This document shows, one piece after another, positions 28,581 through 41,000 of a stretch of 64,000 bases of DNA. Origin of the DNA: Strix aluco. Lineage: Eukaryota; Chordata; Aves; Strigiformes; Strigidae. A program made the translations under genes and the position numbers. The stretch lies in NCBI RefSeq assembly GCF_031877795.1, contig NC_133933.1, positions 70,684,503 to 70,748,502 on the forward strand, in the 5' to 3' direction. Within the stretch, counting starts at the first letter, position 1. Each line of letters begins with the position of its first letter. The notes below the pieces were generated by a model that saw only the letters and a list, made by a program, of their open reading frames with translations, was not told the DNA's origin and did no database searches.

Positions 28581-29741
28581 TTTTTTCCTACTTTGCCTGT
28601 TTTCTACTTTGTTGCTTTTCTGGTACAAGCATTTGTGTCTTCACATGGTAAACAGGTTCAACTATTGATCCAGCTGAAAAGCTGCATAAACTGTTTCTGG
28701 GCTTTGAGGGGAAGGTATTAGCTAGATTATTTTTAAACTAGATCTGTTTTCTGACTGAGTTTATTGTGTGGGCATCCACAAGGGGATGCTGACACAGCCT
28801 GTAAGTCATACAGAGGTGGTGATGAGTGGCCGTTTAGGAAGGAGCCCCTTCCCCAAAGTGAGGCAGCAGATGGAAATGGGTCTGCTGCCAAATGCCTAAC
28901 TGTGCCTCACCAGAAGCACCGCATGCAGCAGCTCCCCCATGGATATGACTTTTAAGATCCCTGCAGCAATTCTTAATTCGTTACTTCTGTGCTTTATTGA
29001 TACAGAAAAGTGATTACTTTTTAATGAACACGTTGTGTGTTACTAATTCAAGTGCCTTAGGACATCTAAGTGTATTGAAGCTGTGGTTGCCTTTATCAAA
29101 CAAACTTGTAATCTCATTAACAAAGTAACAGCTATTTTGCATAAGTAACTTATTTATATTCCAGTTCTTTATCTGTTTGAACAATCTTTGCATTCTTCCT
29201 GCCTTGCATTTATTGTTCTCACCTATAACTAGGCCAGATCATTTGAGCATTGGCATGAAAATAGTGGGGTTCAGTCTCCCTGATATTATGCTTAAGATTT
29301 ATGAAAAATTAGCATAAGTGAAATAAAAACCTGCTTGGCGAACTTCTAGCCCTCTTCCAGGCTTCTTGATTTTCCAAGTGTTTCTGTTCAGTAGAGACAG
29401 TACAGGTTATTTAAATTTCAGCTTTCTTATTAATTACCTGTAGAGGTGAATATTAATCTACCTGTGCAGAAGCATCTGGCAGTGGTACCAGTGGATGAGC
29501 CTTCTTTTCGAGTACAAACCAAAATATTTATTGAGCAGTAATATTTCCGAGACATTATTATTTAAACCATCTTGATATGGGATGCTGTGAACATCTCTCT
29601 TGCTTCCAATATAATTTTAAAAGAATGGAAAAGAAGAATCCATTTGTTCCTAGTGCTTTGACCACAGCATTTTCCATGGTGAAAGGTCGTGATAGTGTCT
29701 ATTTTCTGTATTCATGGCTTCAGATGTGTTGATTGCAATCC

Positions 29742-29757
29742 TTTTTTTTTTTTTTTT
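29742..29757. repeat. Poly(T) homopolymer, 16 nt
   Basis: Simple T run. No target-site duplication or retroposed body was recognised next to it. Confidence 0.85.
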
Positions 29758-32179
29758 CCTTTTTCCCAAGAAAATAAGTTATGGAATCACAATGTTTGTC
29801 CTCCCTAATAACTCTTAGCCAACTTCAAAAAAATGATAAGAGGCACAGAAAAGTCAAAGCAAGTTGCTTAAGAGTGCTGTGAAAATTGGTGTCTCAGAAG
29901 AAAAACTGCAGTTAGGGCACAAATGGAGGGGAAAGAGAGCAGAGGTCAGCTCCCACGTGTTCAGTTTGGGAGCCGGACACCAACCTCTTCCTCTGTACGC
30001 ATCAGCCACACCACACCATCACGTGTAGCCCCTCGCTCCATAACAGTATCACAAGGGGCATGGGTCTGACAGTGGAGCTACTACAATGACAAGGGGTATA
30101 GTATCAAAGGATACAAGCTCATAGAAAACTAGGCTTTACTACTTCTGCTGCTTGTGGGGAAAAATTATTTCTAGCTGCTGACTTTCCCATTTAGCCAATA
30201 AGACATTTTGTTCAAAGTCATGCTTGCCCTTGACTGGAAATATGGCCCTACAGAGTTGTTTATTAAAGAGTTTATTGTTTATTAAAGAGTTCTTATTTGT
30301 ATTTCTGTTAAATACAAATTTATTAAGTATGTTGGATGTTTTATTAAGTTAATAAATATTTATTGTTTTCCATCAAGCAATTTTGGTAAAAATTTTGGAA
30401 AGAAATTAGTTTCTAATAGACATTTTAGTCTGTGTGCGGAGTTTCTTGTTAGAGTTGCCCACTGTTCACCTGTATCTAATAAGACCCGTTCCCAGTGACT
30501 GCTCTGTACACAGCTGCTCTTCAGGAGTCCCAGTGCAGGGATTATTTCACCTGTGCCTGGCATAACCCAGTCCTACAAGGTCCCTCCCTACTGCTGAATC
30601 CCATTTCTGTTAGAAGATCATAGATCTTTAGAAGCCATATGATGAGTGTTCTCTGCATGAGACTTCAAGCAGCAGTGTATTAAATGGAAGGATATCTTCA
30701 TCTTTTTAAACAAACACTGCAAAACAAACACAATCTCTTTCCATCCCATCTCTTGGATGGCTCACAGCTGCCTCCCGGTGTGCTTTTTCGTGTTGATTAG
30801 CAAAGAGGAAATCAGTGTAACATTTAGATGGTGCAGATAAGTGAGTGGTGAAAAACTGATGCTCTGATATTCCAGGAAGGCAGAGCAAGGTTGAACTGGG
30901 AGTGGTAGTGAGGTGGTAGCACAGTGCTCTTTCTGTCTTACCCATAACCCATGTCTCCAGCTACCAGGGCAGTTTGCTGTAGTAGCATTTGCTCACTGAC
31001 AGGTCATTTTTCACCTAATAGCAGGCTACAGGGACTAGATTTACAGTTGTGCCCTGCTGGCTCAACAGGCTGAATGGGATATGCCCCAGTCACCTCCTGC
31101 TCCTGACCCCAGCCCTGGCCTAATCCAGCGCAGAGCTGAGCTGCTGCAGTGACACCTGGCTGGAGCAGCCACAGCACCGATGTTGAGGAAGGCTGCCCAG
31201 TGCCACAGGTTGTTCTTAACCCCTGTGAACAAGCTACACTGGGTGGCACTAGGGCAAAAGCTGCATTTTATTCAGTGGCTAAGAGTGCGCAGGTGTGTAG
31301 CTGTTTTAGATTTGAGGCACGGCTCTGCAGAGTAAAAAAAAGTGGCATCTTCCAAATCAGAGTGCTTTTTAAGACATGTTAACTTATTTGTGCTTACTTG
31401 TGCGCCATAAAAGTGACTTGAGCCATGATGCCTCATCTGCTTTTCCAGATGGCTGAGGATTTTTCAGTGTCTCAGTTTCAAGGTCCTTATTAGACATACT
31501 TGAAAAAAAGCCCAGGTTTTCATAGAGCTGATAGAGCTGTAGAAGACTCAAGATCCACATTAAAAGTGTCTGTGTCACTGCTGCCAGTAGCCTAAGTCTT
31601 TAAAGTTATTCATTAAAGGTCTGGCAGCCATTTTATGTAGGTTTTCCCTGTGAGATTCCCTCATAGCAAGCCGAACCATGACCCCCTCCGTGTTGCACGG
31701 ACAGCCTCCCTGGAGAAAGAGGGCTCCTCTGTGCAGCCAAACACCAGGGAGACAAGCTGCTGGTTAAACAGGGGTGAGCTATGGTTTCATCAGAAACCTA
31801 CTGGGCTAAGGCCCACTGTAACCTTGGGTGAAAATAATCTACAGTGAAATGAAGGGTACGGTAAGTTAGTAAGTAATGCTGGAGAGGTGCATGTGTGTGC
31901 ACAGCTACCTCCTCTGCCACAATGTCTGTAAGGAAATAAAATCTCTGTGTGAGAGAAGTTTTCAGTTTATCTGCTACTGCTAGTGAAAGCTATGGTTAGT
32001 TTAACGCATTTTGTCAGCTACCTAGTACTCGATTAATGTGACATGAAATAAAATGGCATGAGCACATATCATTCTCTGTTCTATATTCCTGGCGAATGCT
32101 AATTAATTTGTCATTCCACTTTCCATGCTGTACATTTACACAGTAATGAGTTGTAGCCATCTGCTGGCATGAAATGATC

Positions 32180-32194
32180 TTTTTTTTTTTTTTT
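32180..32194. repeat. Poly(T) homopolymer, 15 nt
   Basis: Simple T run followed by CTCTCCCCAG, which by chance resembles a splice acceptor on the + strand. No open exon with a donor follows convincingly. Confidence 0.8.
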
Positions 32195-33199
32195 CTCTCC
32201 CCAGAAAGGAGAAAGGCAGACAGCCCTTCATGTTTTTCGTTATACTGTAACATATCCAGAAAACCTTATGCTTAACCCTGACATTGGCATCAACAAATGC
32301 TAATTTACACATGCAACTATGTAAGACCAAGGAAAGTTTTTAAGCCTACATTGTTCAATGATTTAAAATAGTTACTGTGAATGTTTTGCCTTGGGGAGCT
32401 TCACGTAGTATTGTAGGAGAGCAACATCTGCCTTTTTTCCCTGAATAAGGAATGCACTCTAAGGTCTGTTACTCATTAGAATGATAAGGTGAATATACTC
32501 TATCCTCACCAGAAAACTGCCCTATAGGCAGCAGCTTCTCTAGCATGAATGTTAAACCAGGTAGAGCTGTGGCAGTAGGAAAAAGGAGCTGCAAAATGAT
32601 AAAATAGAAAGGGGAAATAATTGAGACAAATAGTTCCTGTTTGGAAGAGGTATGGCTGCTTTGAGGATCTGTTGCCCCAATTTGCGAATTTTTCAGATTG
32701 TGGGCTCAATTTATATGGAAAACGCTGATAGGCCCTGTAAGACCTGATCGATATAATAGCAAATATATCTGTAATGGGGGGCAAGACTATTTGGCTGATT
32801 TGTACAGGTACCTCAAGATACTGATTGAATAGCCTGAAGAATAAGAGGGAGGGGAAATGAGGTCTCTTTTGCTTTAAATTACAATAAAATGCTTAATGAC
32901 TCAGGATTAGGGGATGGTGAGGATGTAGTTTTCTCATCTTGTAAAATCTGAAGCTCATAAATGCTCTTTTTTCCTCTCTCTTTTAATGTTAGGCTAGAGC
33001 TAAGCAATAATCTAATGGTGATGTAAGCATCCATTTGTGACAAAATGGTGAGGCATTTTGGGTTGACCAGAAACTCAATCTATGGGCTTCAGAACCTAAT
33101 GTAAAAACCTTCCATTGAATTGCAATTGGCTTTAGTAAAGTGACATTTTCCATAAAATAATATTTTGACTAAAAAATTTCAGTCCACTCCTATTTTGGT

Positions 33200-33830
33200 C
33201 TTTCTTCATTCCCTTCATGACCTCTTACTGTGGCCAAGACAAATGCTCAGAGACCCTGACTTGCATGTCAAGCAGAAACCACAAAATCTGTTTTTAATGT
33301 TTGTTTGGTGACTTCAGAAGTTTGTTCCTTTGCAGAAGCCATGCTGGCTCTTCCAGAACAGGTTGTGTTTACCCAGGAATTGAGTAATCCTGCCCTTTTA
33401 TTCCTTTATTAGTGATTCTACTAATTTGCCTAATACAGACATCAGCTTTACCAGTTCTTCTACCCTGGAGTTCCTGTCTCTCTTAAAACTCAGTGTCTTT
33501 TTTTGCACCATCAAGCCCTGAGATACCAAGGCAGTTTCAACCAATTACCCGCCACTGCTGGTACCTCACCTATTTCGTCCTTGATTTCTCTTGGAACTTC
33601 TCAGGGAATAATGGAGATGTGTTACTGTTCATTTTCAGAGTTTGTTCAGCAACTCTTCTACAGCCACTTAAAATTTCAGATATGTGCTGCCCCCTTATTC
33701 TCCACCAAGGAGTTCCAGCGTGAGAGTCCCCCCAGTTTCTTCCAGAGTGGGTACTTACAAAAGGAATTCATTTAGCTTCCCTGCAGTGTCTTAGCCAGGG
33801 ACTGCCCTCAAAGAGATGTCTGATCTTTAT
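33200..33830 (-). mobile_element. Ancient CR1/L3-like LINE reverse-transcriptase remnant
   Basis: The - strand encodes FWKSQHGFCKGT around 33330-33370. This matches the SQHGF-KG motif of the younger CR1 copy at 56.6 kb. On the + strand the following TTTGCCTAATACAGACATCA, TTGGAACTTCTCAGGGAATA and GAATTCATTTAGCTTCC occur in the order expected for the inverted old LINE consensus as I remember it. Frames are broken throughout. Confidence 0.65.
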
Positions 33831-34715
33831 TTTAAAAGTACCTTAAGTATTTTGACTCCTCAAAGGAATAGAAGCCACAAATGTCAAGAAGATCAAACAA
33901 AAATGGTGGGCAGGAAGAGCTATGGGTATGTTTAATGTACTAAACACACCAAGGACTCTTAACTCACAGTGTGCTATTAAGCAAAGTTTAGTCCATATGG
34001 ATTAAAAAGAGTACGAACACAGAGTAGCACTCTGACTTCTTAGTGGGTATCTGCCCCCAGGCAGATTTTTACCTCCCCTGTCAACATGTGGTGGCTGATT
34101 GCTCTCCTGGTGAGCCTATGCCTGGGTAATAATCAGACAGTGGCTGTGAATTCATAGCCTACTCTACCTGGTGACATATTTTTGCGTATGTGTGTATGCA
34201 TCCATGTATCTGAAGACTATGATTTATCAGTCTTGAGTGTCTGGGCAGTTTTATTGTTTACAAAAACAGAAACAACATGGCATCTGCAGAGCTACAATCA
34301 TCTATAATTATTGTTGCAGCATGCTGCTTCTCTGGTAGATTGAAAGGCTAGAGAGAAATTAGCGAAAATACACATTTTTAAATTTGTGATTCATTTTCTT
34401 CCCCTATTGCCTATACAGATCTCTATCCCACACACTGTTTCTTCCATTCATGCTGTTTTTATCTTGGTAGCATTGTCTGTTTTCACTTATAGTTAGTTGT
34501 GTGACAGCAACCTGCTGATTTTTCAATGGCTTCCAACAGCATTTATTATCTAGCACTCTTCTTCAATCAGTGGATTGCAGAAGCACAGTGCACTCAGGAG
34601 TACTCAGATAATGGGTTACAATCAACGACATTAGAGATGTGTTCTCCTATCTTTCTGTAGTGCTTATTTGTGCATTTGGCAGAGAGTTGTAATACCAACA
34701 TTTAAAGTTATAATA
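33831..34715. other. Intergenic DNA
   Basis: Nothing recognisable apart from AT-rich sequence. Confidence 0.6.
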
Positions 34716-34845
34716 GGGCTTTCTATCTGAGGGTCCCCAAGAGCTGTGCAAAACACTGATAGATTCGCTCCCTTAGATGTGCTGGGGACTTCAGCCCCTC
34801 CTGGGAACGCTGGGATTAGCGATTCCTATTTTACAGCACAAAACT
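34716..34845 (+). mobile_element. MIR-like SINE relic
   Basis: CTTTCTATCTGAGGGTCCCC, then AGAGCTGTGCAAAACA, then GGGAACGCTGGGATTA and CCTATTTTACAG occur in the order of an old amniote MIR-like SINE. The match is recognised by eye, with many substitutions and some insertions. Confidence 0.5.
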
Positions 34846-36744
34846 AGTATTTTACCTTGTCTTAGCAAATTTATAGTAAGAAAATGGCTTCTTTATCTTC
34901 TAAGCATTTCTTGAGGTTCCCTTGATGGAGACCACACAGGACAGCTATAGCTGGCAGATTTCCCTGAAGCTGGTTGGAGGCAGAGAGGAATCTTATTTAA
35001 TCAGAGTGACAGAGTAACTTAGTGTATCTTTATTTGGTCATACCCAAAGAACTAAGAAATGTCTCCCATGTCACAAATCGGCGTAGAAAAGTTCAGATGG
35101 CACATTGACAGAAAGTAACAGGGGCTTTCTCTGGACTCTGAACACAAGGGAAGGCAATGGCTGTAATTTAATGCGCCATTAAAGTCTGTCTGAGTGAGGA
35201 AGAAGCAAAATTGGAAGAGAGAAGACAATCCAGGAAGATGGAGTAGAAGTAGTCTTGGGAGCTCAAGCCTGAAAGAAATTGTGTTAATGGCACTGTTGAC
35301 TACTGAGAAGTTGGAAAAGCAAAGAAATCTCCTCCTACTTTTTGATTACTAAGCAGAGTCATGTTTCTCAGACATAAATAGACACAATCTTCTCCCTATT
35401 TCACTACTCTAAATAGTAATGTAGGTTGGATGTGTTGACTACCAGCCAAAGTGGAAAGGGGGCAAAAGAATGTCTCCTATAACCTACTGTGGTAAAAGAG
35501 GGTGAGGAGCACATATACTGCTTCTATTAAGTTAACTCTCTGCTTGCTGGGAGTAAGAAAACTAAGTTTAAACACTAATAGCCAAAATTACAAGGAGATA
35601 ATTGTGAAAGCAGATCTTAAGTGCTCAGCTTACTGCTCTAGACATATTTGACATTACTGGGAGAAGTAATATTAAAAATAATGTGGGTGGACTACTCTAT
35701 CTCATATTTTAGCAGTATTCCAGTACAATTTAGGGGAATCTACCTAAATACCAAGTCTTCCGTCACTGTTGATTGTGTTTAACGAAACCAAGTTAACATC
35801 GTCAGCCTAAAAAAAGACTTAATTGAAGTAATTTGCTGTACCTTTATAAAAGTTCACAGTGTATTGAGAAGCGCTCAAGCTAGAAGTGCTAGTAGGAAAA
35901 TTCTACTCAGAAAAGTTAGGCTTAATTTAAAACACTCCTAAAAGGTGATACTATGACCTTCTTGCTGGCTTGTTGTCTCAATATGAAATACTCTTCTCTG
36001 TTTATATGTTCATTGTTTGTGCTGAACCAAAGAGGAAGGACTCCTTCCCCTGTTGCATCAACCATTTTATGCAGGTAAGTCTTGAAGGGAGGTTGAGATG
36101 GACATTCAGTTTCTCTGATAAACATTTGGAGGTCTGCTATTTTTACTTTGTGAATTATTACTTTTCTCTGCCTAAAAACATTTCTTCCTTTAATTCCTCC
36201 TTCCCCCACTCCAAGACCTTATGGCCTTTGTGACTCACTGTCACTTGTGCTTTGATGATCACTTCACTGTGCTTTGATGATCTCTGGACAGCTATAATTC
36301 TCACCCTAAGTATTGCTGCCAGTGTTTGAGAGTTATGTTAAGAAATCACAGAAAAGGCATTGGAAAAGTTTTCAGGAATCTATCTAACCAATACCTTTCC
36401 TCTGAGACAGGGTCAGGAACATCTGTGTTTCTTGAACATGTCAAAATAACCTATCCTTAAAACCCTCTGAGACCAAGGTTCCGGTAATCTCCTGAGGTAT
36501 TGCCTCCCTGGGGTACCATGTAGTGAGCGGTATGCTCAGACTTCCCTACTATCTAGCCTGAATTCCCCTTACCGTAAATTAAGCAAATTATTGTTCTATC
36601 TTTCAATAACAGTTGTTTGCTATCCTTTTTTGACACAATCCATAATTTTGCAGTCTGCTTTATTCATCCTTTCATTTCAGTTTTAGAAAAAGCCAATTTC
36701 TGGGGGGTCTATTTGTATACCTCATTTTTGGAAACGTTATAATT
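34846..36744. other. Intergenic DNA
   Basis: No gene or clear repeat. Overlapping open frames at 35922-36233 on both strands have no recognisable domain. Confidence 0.6.
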
Positions 36745-36880
36745 GTGGGTATTCTTTGAATTATGCCCAGCCTTTCTATACGTTTTTGAGAATGAGCTGC
36801 TCAAACTCCAACTGGAGGCCTCAAGTACTCTCCAGAGTATAATAATTTTTTCTGTCTTGCAACGTTTTTTGCTCATATAG
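36745..36880 (-). mobile_element. Ancient CR1/L3-like LINE, 3' portion
   Basis: On the + strand GTTTTTGAGAATGAGCTGCT, ACTGGAGGCCTCAAGTACTC and TTTTTTCTGTCTTG follow the inverted 3' end of the old LINE family. It is probably the same copy as 37555-38080, interrupted by the segment between them. Confidence 0.5.
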
Positions 36881-37554
36881 GCCTTAGCCTGGCCAGAACT
36901 GTTCATTTAGGTGTGCCTGCCATGTCTGGCAAGTGTTGGCTGTCAAAAAGAACAAGCCTGGTAGTAGAAAACTGTCTAAGGAGGAGAACATGAAGGTTGA
37001 TCCTACAAAGGGGGATCAAGAGGGACCCTAGAAGAGGGAAGTGTTCTGGATACTAAAGAACTTCTAGAGGGCCTTAAACTGTCTGGGAAATAAGTCATGG
37101 AGCAACAGAAGAGGGTGACCCTTCAGAAAAGGAGATCTTGAAGGCTCAGAAAGGGGGAATGCCTGGGTAACTGGGATCATCCCATGTCAGATAGAAAGAC
37201 AGCATCTTCAAGAAGAGGTCAAGCAGGAGAAATCCTAAGGCAGTGGTGGGAGTCTTACAGAAAGCCAGACTTGTATAAATTCCTGGGACAAGTCTTGCTA
37301 GGATTAGTAGGTCTGGGTTTCCTTATAACCCTTGGAGAAGGAGCTCCTCTAGAAGAGTTCCTGTGGAGAGAAACAATTGGAGAATTGTTGCCTGGGGGAA
37401 AACTCATAGAGTTGTACCTACAGAATGGGCTGGAGAGGAAATAACAAGTGGGAAAGGATGGAAGAAGAGTCAAGCACATTGTCACTACCCCCAAAACTGA
37501 GGGAAGGAAAGGTGGTGCTGCTGACTTTCCATAGATCCTTTTCTACATCAGCAT
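36881..37554 (+). other. GA-rich segment interrupting the old LINE, origin unknown
   Basis: About 670 bases that are purine-rich on the + strand, unlike their AT-rich flanks. The old LINE consensus, as I remember it, has only 100-150 bases here. The segment holds the open frame at 37184-37444. No LTR, terminal inverted repeat or target-site duplication was recognised at its edges. Confidence 0.4.
37184..37444 (+). CDS. Unrecognised 86-codon open frame in the GA-rich segment
   Basis: I do not recognise this protein. The frame is open from after a stop at 37139, giving about 101 codons, of which 86 follow the ATG. Visible features are a basic N-terminus (RKTASSRRG), the block WWESYRKPDLYKFLG, a hydrophobic stretch VLLGLVGLGFLITL at about residues 37-50, then EGAPLEEFLW and PGGKLIELYL. 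No splice sites or poly(A) signal support a gene. It could be a remnant of a mobile element or virus-derived sequence, an exon of an unannotated transcript, or a chance frame in GA-rich DNA. Chance remains quite possible. Confidence 0.15.
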   Translation: MSDRKTASSRRGQAGEILRQWWESYRKPDLYKFLGQVLLGLVGLGFLITLGEGAPLEEFLWRETIGELLPGGKLIELYLQNGLERK

Positions 37555-38080
37555 TTCTTCACTTTCAGTTTTTGAGCCACAAAACCCCCCAATGCTGAAA
37601 CATATCTTGACTAATCCCTATTTTGTATTTCAGTTTTGCTTCTAGCATGGCCTTTTGTACTTTGAATTTTATCATTTTCAGACTATTCCTCTAGTTGTTC
37701 AAATTAATTTTAAATGTCAATATTCTCATCTTGGCATGACCTACATGCTAACCTATCACCCAACTCATTGAAAAAGATATGAAATAGATTAGTCTTAGGA
37801 CAGACTGTGTGACCTGACTTGAATGACCTTCTCATCTGAAGCAGGTAGGCTAACATATTAATGTGCATTTACCTTACAAGCTTTCTTTCAAGCTCATTTC
37901 TGAGAACAGAAATGGACTGTATCAAAGGCTTACTAACATCAAGACATACTGCATGTGTAGTTTCTTCCCCTACATGACACTTGTCATCTTTTCAGAGAAA
38001 ACGATGAAAAGATTTCTTACAGCTTGTTCCTGACAAATACAGTGTTGTTAAGGAAGAACCTCCTTTCGGGGCTGGAAACT
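37555..38080 (-). mobile_element. Ancient CR1/L3-like LINE, middle portion
   Basis: On the + strand CCTATTTTGTATTTCAGTTT, CTTTGAATTTTATCATTTTC, CTATTCCTCTAGTTGTTCA, TGTATCAAAGGCTTACTAAC with ATCAAGACATACTGCATGTG, and CAGCTTGTTCCTGACAAATA keep the order of the inverted old LINE consensus. Reading frames are destroyed. Confidence 0.6.
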
Positions 38081-41000
38081 CTGAAATGACATCAGTCAAA
38101 ATGGTGGAGCATCAACTTTCTTGATAAAAAGTTAGTATGTTTTTTTGACTCATATCTTTGGACAGATGCAGTTTTGATGTCCTCTTTCAGCTTAATTTCT
38201 TGTCAAACATGTATACCAGCTGAACTACAACTGTTTCCTGAATATGTTAGCTAGCCCATTGACATTAATGGGGGATTTTCTATTGCCTTAATTGGCCAGG
38301 GCCCTGATTGACTGCAGCCAAAAGCAGCTGAAAGCATGTTTCCATGCCAGCAGGAAAGAATAATTACACTTAGCAAATATTACATCCTGGCAGTTACAGC
38401 TGACAATGTCTGAACGCTGTAGCTCAAGTCTGGTTTGGCCTATATTGATTCCGTTACCAGTTATTTTATCTTACAGTAACTAAGGTGGTTTTAAAGCTAC
38501 TTTATCCATGATATTAAATTGCATAAATGATACAAATCATCCAAAATTACATTTTTTTATATTATAGATATTCTAGCAATAAAAACAAGTAAGCAAGGAA
38601 CTAAAGCATCTTTACATACCTTTCCTGTTTTCCGTTAGCACATACACACAACAACACTTGCTGTCTAGTTTGCATGGCAAGATGTAACATTAAAGCTCAG
38701 GCAGCTTTTAAATAATTTCCCAGTATGTTTCCTTTCTCATTTATTTTTCCATTCACCTTTTTCTTTTTTTTTTTTTGTTTGTTACACTTCCCTTCTGTTA
38801 TTTTCTCATCCTCTTGCTTTTTAGCTAAATAGTTTGGCGGTGTCCATTCCCAGTCTGGCATGGTGGAATGAAGTACCAGGAGCTGGAGGAATGGCTAACC
38901 AGACAGTAAGGCAGCAGATTTTATACTACACCCAGCTGAGTATGGAAGAGCCTGAATGCTCTTTTATGTACTGCTGGGGTGGGGACTGCTCTGAAGAAGC
39001 TGGTGACTGCCTGGTGCAACTTCTTCTGCCTGTTCCTGATGCAGGGTCTGGCTTCTAGCAGGGGCTTTCTCGTTTCTGATGGATGCAGGAGCCAGCTGGG
39101 CAGGGTTCTGTGTTGTAAGGGCGAGTGAGTGAACTGGAAGTATCTAATACTGGCCATTTTTCACTAAAAGTCAATTGTAGTTCTACCCAACCTCATTCTG
39201 AGGTAAAATATAAAGCCCACACTGTGTTTTTCTGCTTTGGAGGGCAACATTGTGTATTTTCAAGGTAAGTCTAAGGGATAAAGCTTGGATAGCTCATGAA
39301 CTTTTCTATGCAAGGCTGAAAGGTAGATATTTTCCAGAGCAAGCCTATGTTCTTGCCAAATAGCACACTGCTGCTTGGAGTAGCTTTCATATAACTAGGT
39401 TTCTCCTTTCCCAATGGGATGTGCTACTATTATGTCTTCCTGCATAATATTTACCCTTTGTCTGTAATCACATCTGTTAGAAGGGACGTTACCCAGCCAA
39501 CAATACTTTTGGTGGCATATGGTGCTCTTTAATTAAATGTAAGTATTCACAAAAGCATAGAGTGTGCTCTAGTTTTTAGGCCTCCAGCTATGTCCCATGG
39601 CTCCCTTTAGTCATTTAAATGCATCATCAGAAAGTTGGAAGGCTTTTTTCCTAATACACTAGGCATAAAAAATGGAACCTGGAAGTGAAATAATGGAACT
39701 ACATGGTGTAGCTTGCAAAGTTCAGTGAATTTGAATCTTGGAGTGGAAATCTGTCTTCCCTTGTAAATAAAAAAAAAAAAAAGTCATGTAGGTACTTCTA
39801 TATAGATAGATGGTCACCTTCAACTAAAAACCAAGTGTGAGACAGTTTTGAGCTGAATCATGGCCATATCCAACATCTCGTAAAATTGTGAGCAGTAATG
39901 TAGTCATTTTTTATTGTTTAAGTTTCTTTATTGAGTTGTTTTCTGTGCATGGAATGATTCCCTTCTCAATTCTTATTTTTATCTCTTCTTGAAAAACCTG
40001 CTGTGGAAAATGGAGTGTTTTTGTTTTGCTCTCTAGTATTGCAAAGAGAAATATTACAAAAATATAACAAAACTTTACTTTTTAAAAACTTCATAGGTGG
40101 GTCATGCTGCTTTTTTACACCAACACCTATAACACAGCATGCAATGTTAGTTGAAAACATTTTGTTGTGTTGCATTAATCTACTACCCATCATGGAGTAT
40201 ACATACATTATTCTGGAAACTTTAAATAGAGCTAAATAAAAAAGCCTGCCTCAGAGACTGTATAACCCAAGAACACAGCAAAACAACCAACAGTTAAGTG
40301 CAGGCAAAGAAACCAAAGACCACATTAGTCAATGTAATAAGCAACAGACTTAGCACAGTAACCATGACTTTTGGTAGCCGTCACAAGGAAAATTTTAAGA
40401 AATATTCTGAATGCAGTTACTGAGGCAAATTTATAAGGTGCTACCTTCTGGGTCACCTTCCATACATTAAAGTGTAGTAACTTGAAACTCCATGGGTATG
40501 TGATGCAAACTGGCACCATGAGCCTATCAGTCTCTTGGTATTGTTTGGAAAAATAAATCTATGAGGTGGGACAGAATATGGGATACCTTGGAAGAGAAAA
40601 GTAGCCAAGACTGGATGCTCTATGGCATATGGAAGAAGCAGCATGGATAGATTGCAAGATGACATACCAAATGAATGGTCTAGAAAAGGACTCTTTGCAG
40701 GTGTGCTCTGAATGGATGAGAGCAGAGAGGGGAAAGGGCACGGTTGTGCCTGTGTGAGCCAAGGAGGAGGAGGTTGCAGAAACAGATGCACAGAGATGAA
40801 AGCCTCTCACTCCAGTCCCACACACACACTCACAAGAGCGTTGTTAGATTTTCATGGCTTAAAGTGCAGACTTCAACTGTCTCAGTAATCTTTCATGGAT
40901 TAAACTACTATCACCAGAAAGACCATTAAGGTCAAGATGAGTTCACAATGTTAAGTTTACACTTTACTCTTAAATCATAAACAAGTTGAGATTTCATAGT

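Larger units (their letters stand above)
28581..33199. other. Intergenic DNA
   Basis: No gene supported. It contains T runs at 29742-29757 and 32180-32194 and a small tandem duplication (TTTATTAAAGAGTT twice) at about 30261-30294. Nothing else is recognised. Confidence 0.6.

Noticed and set aside
38834..39058. Possible exon after a long pyrimidine tract ending in TTTTTAG
   Set aside because: A good-looking acceptor, but the frame has no known similarity and the nearby GTAAGG donor gives no supported product.
40453..40825. Overlapping - strand frames of 112 and 88 codons
   Set aside because: They arise from a purine-rich stretch read on the opposite strand; no motif or gene structure.
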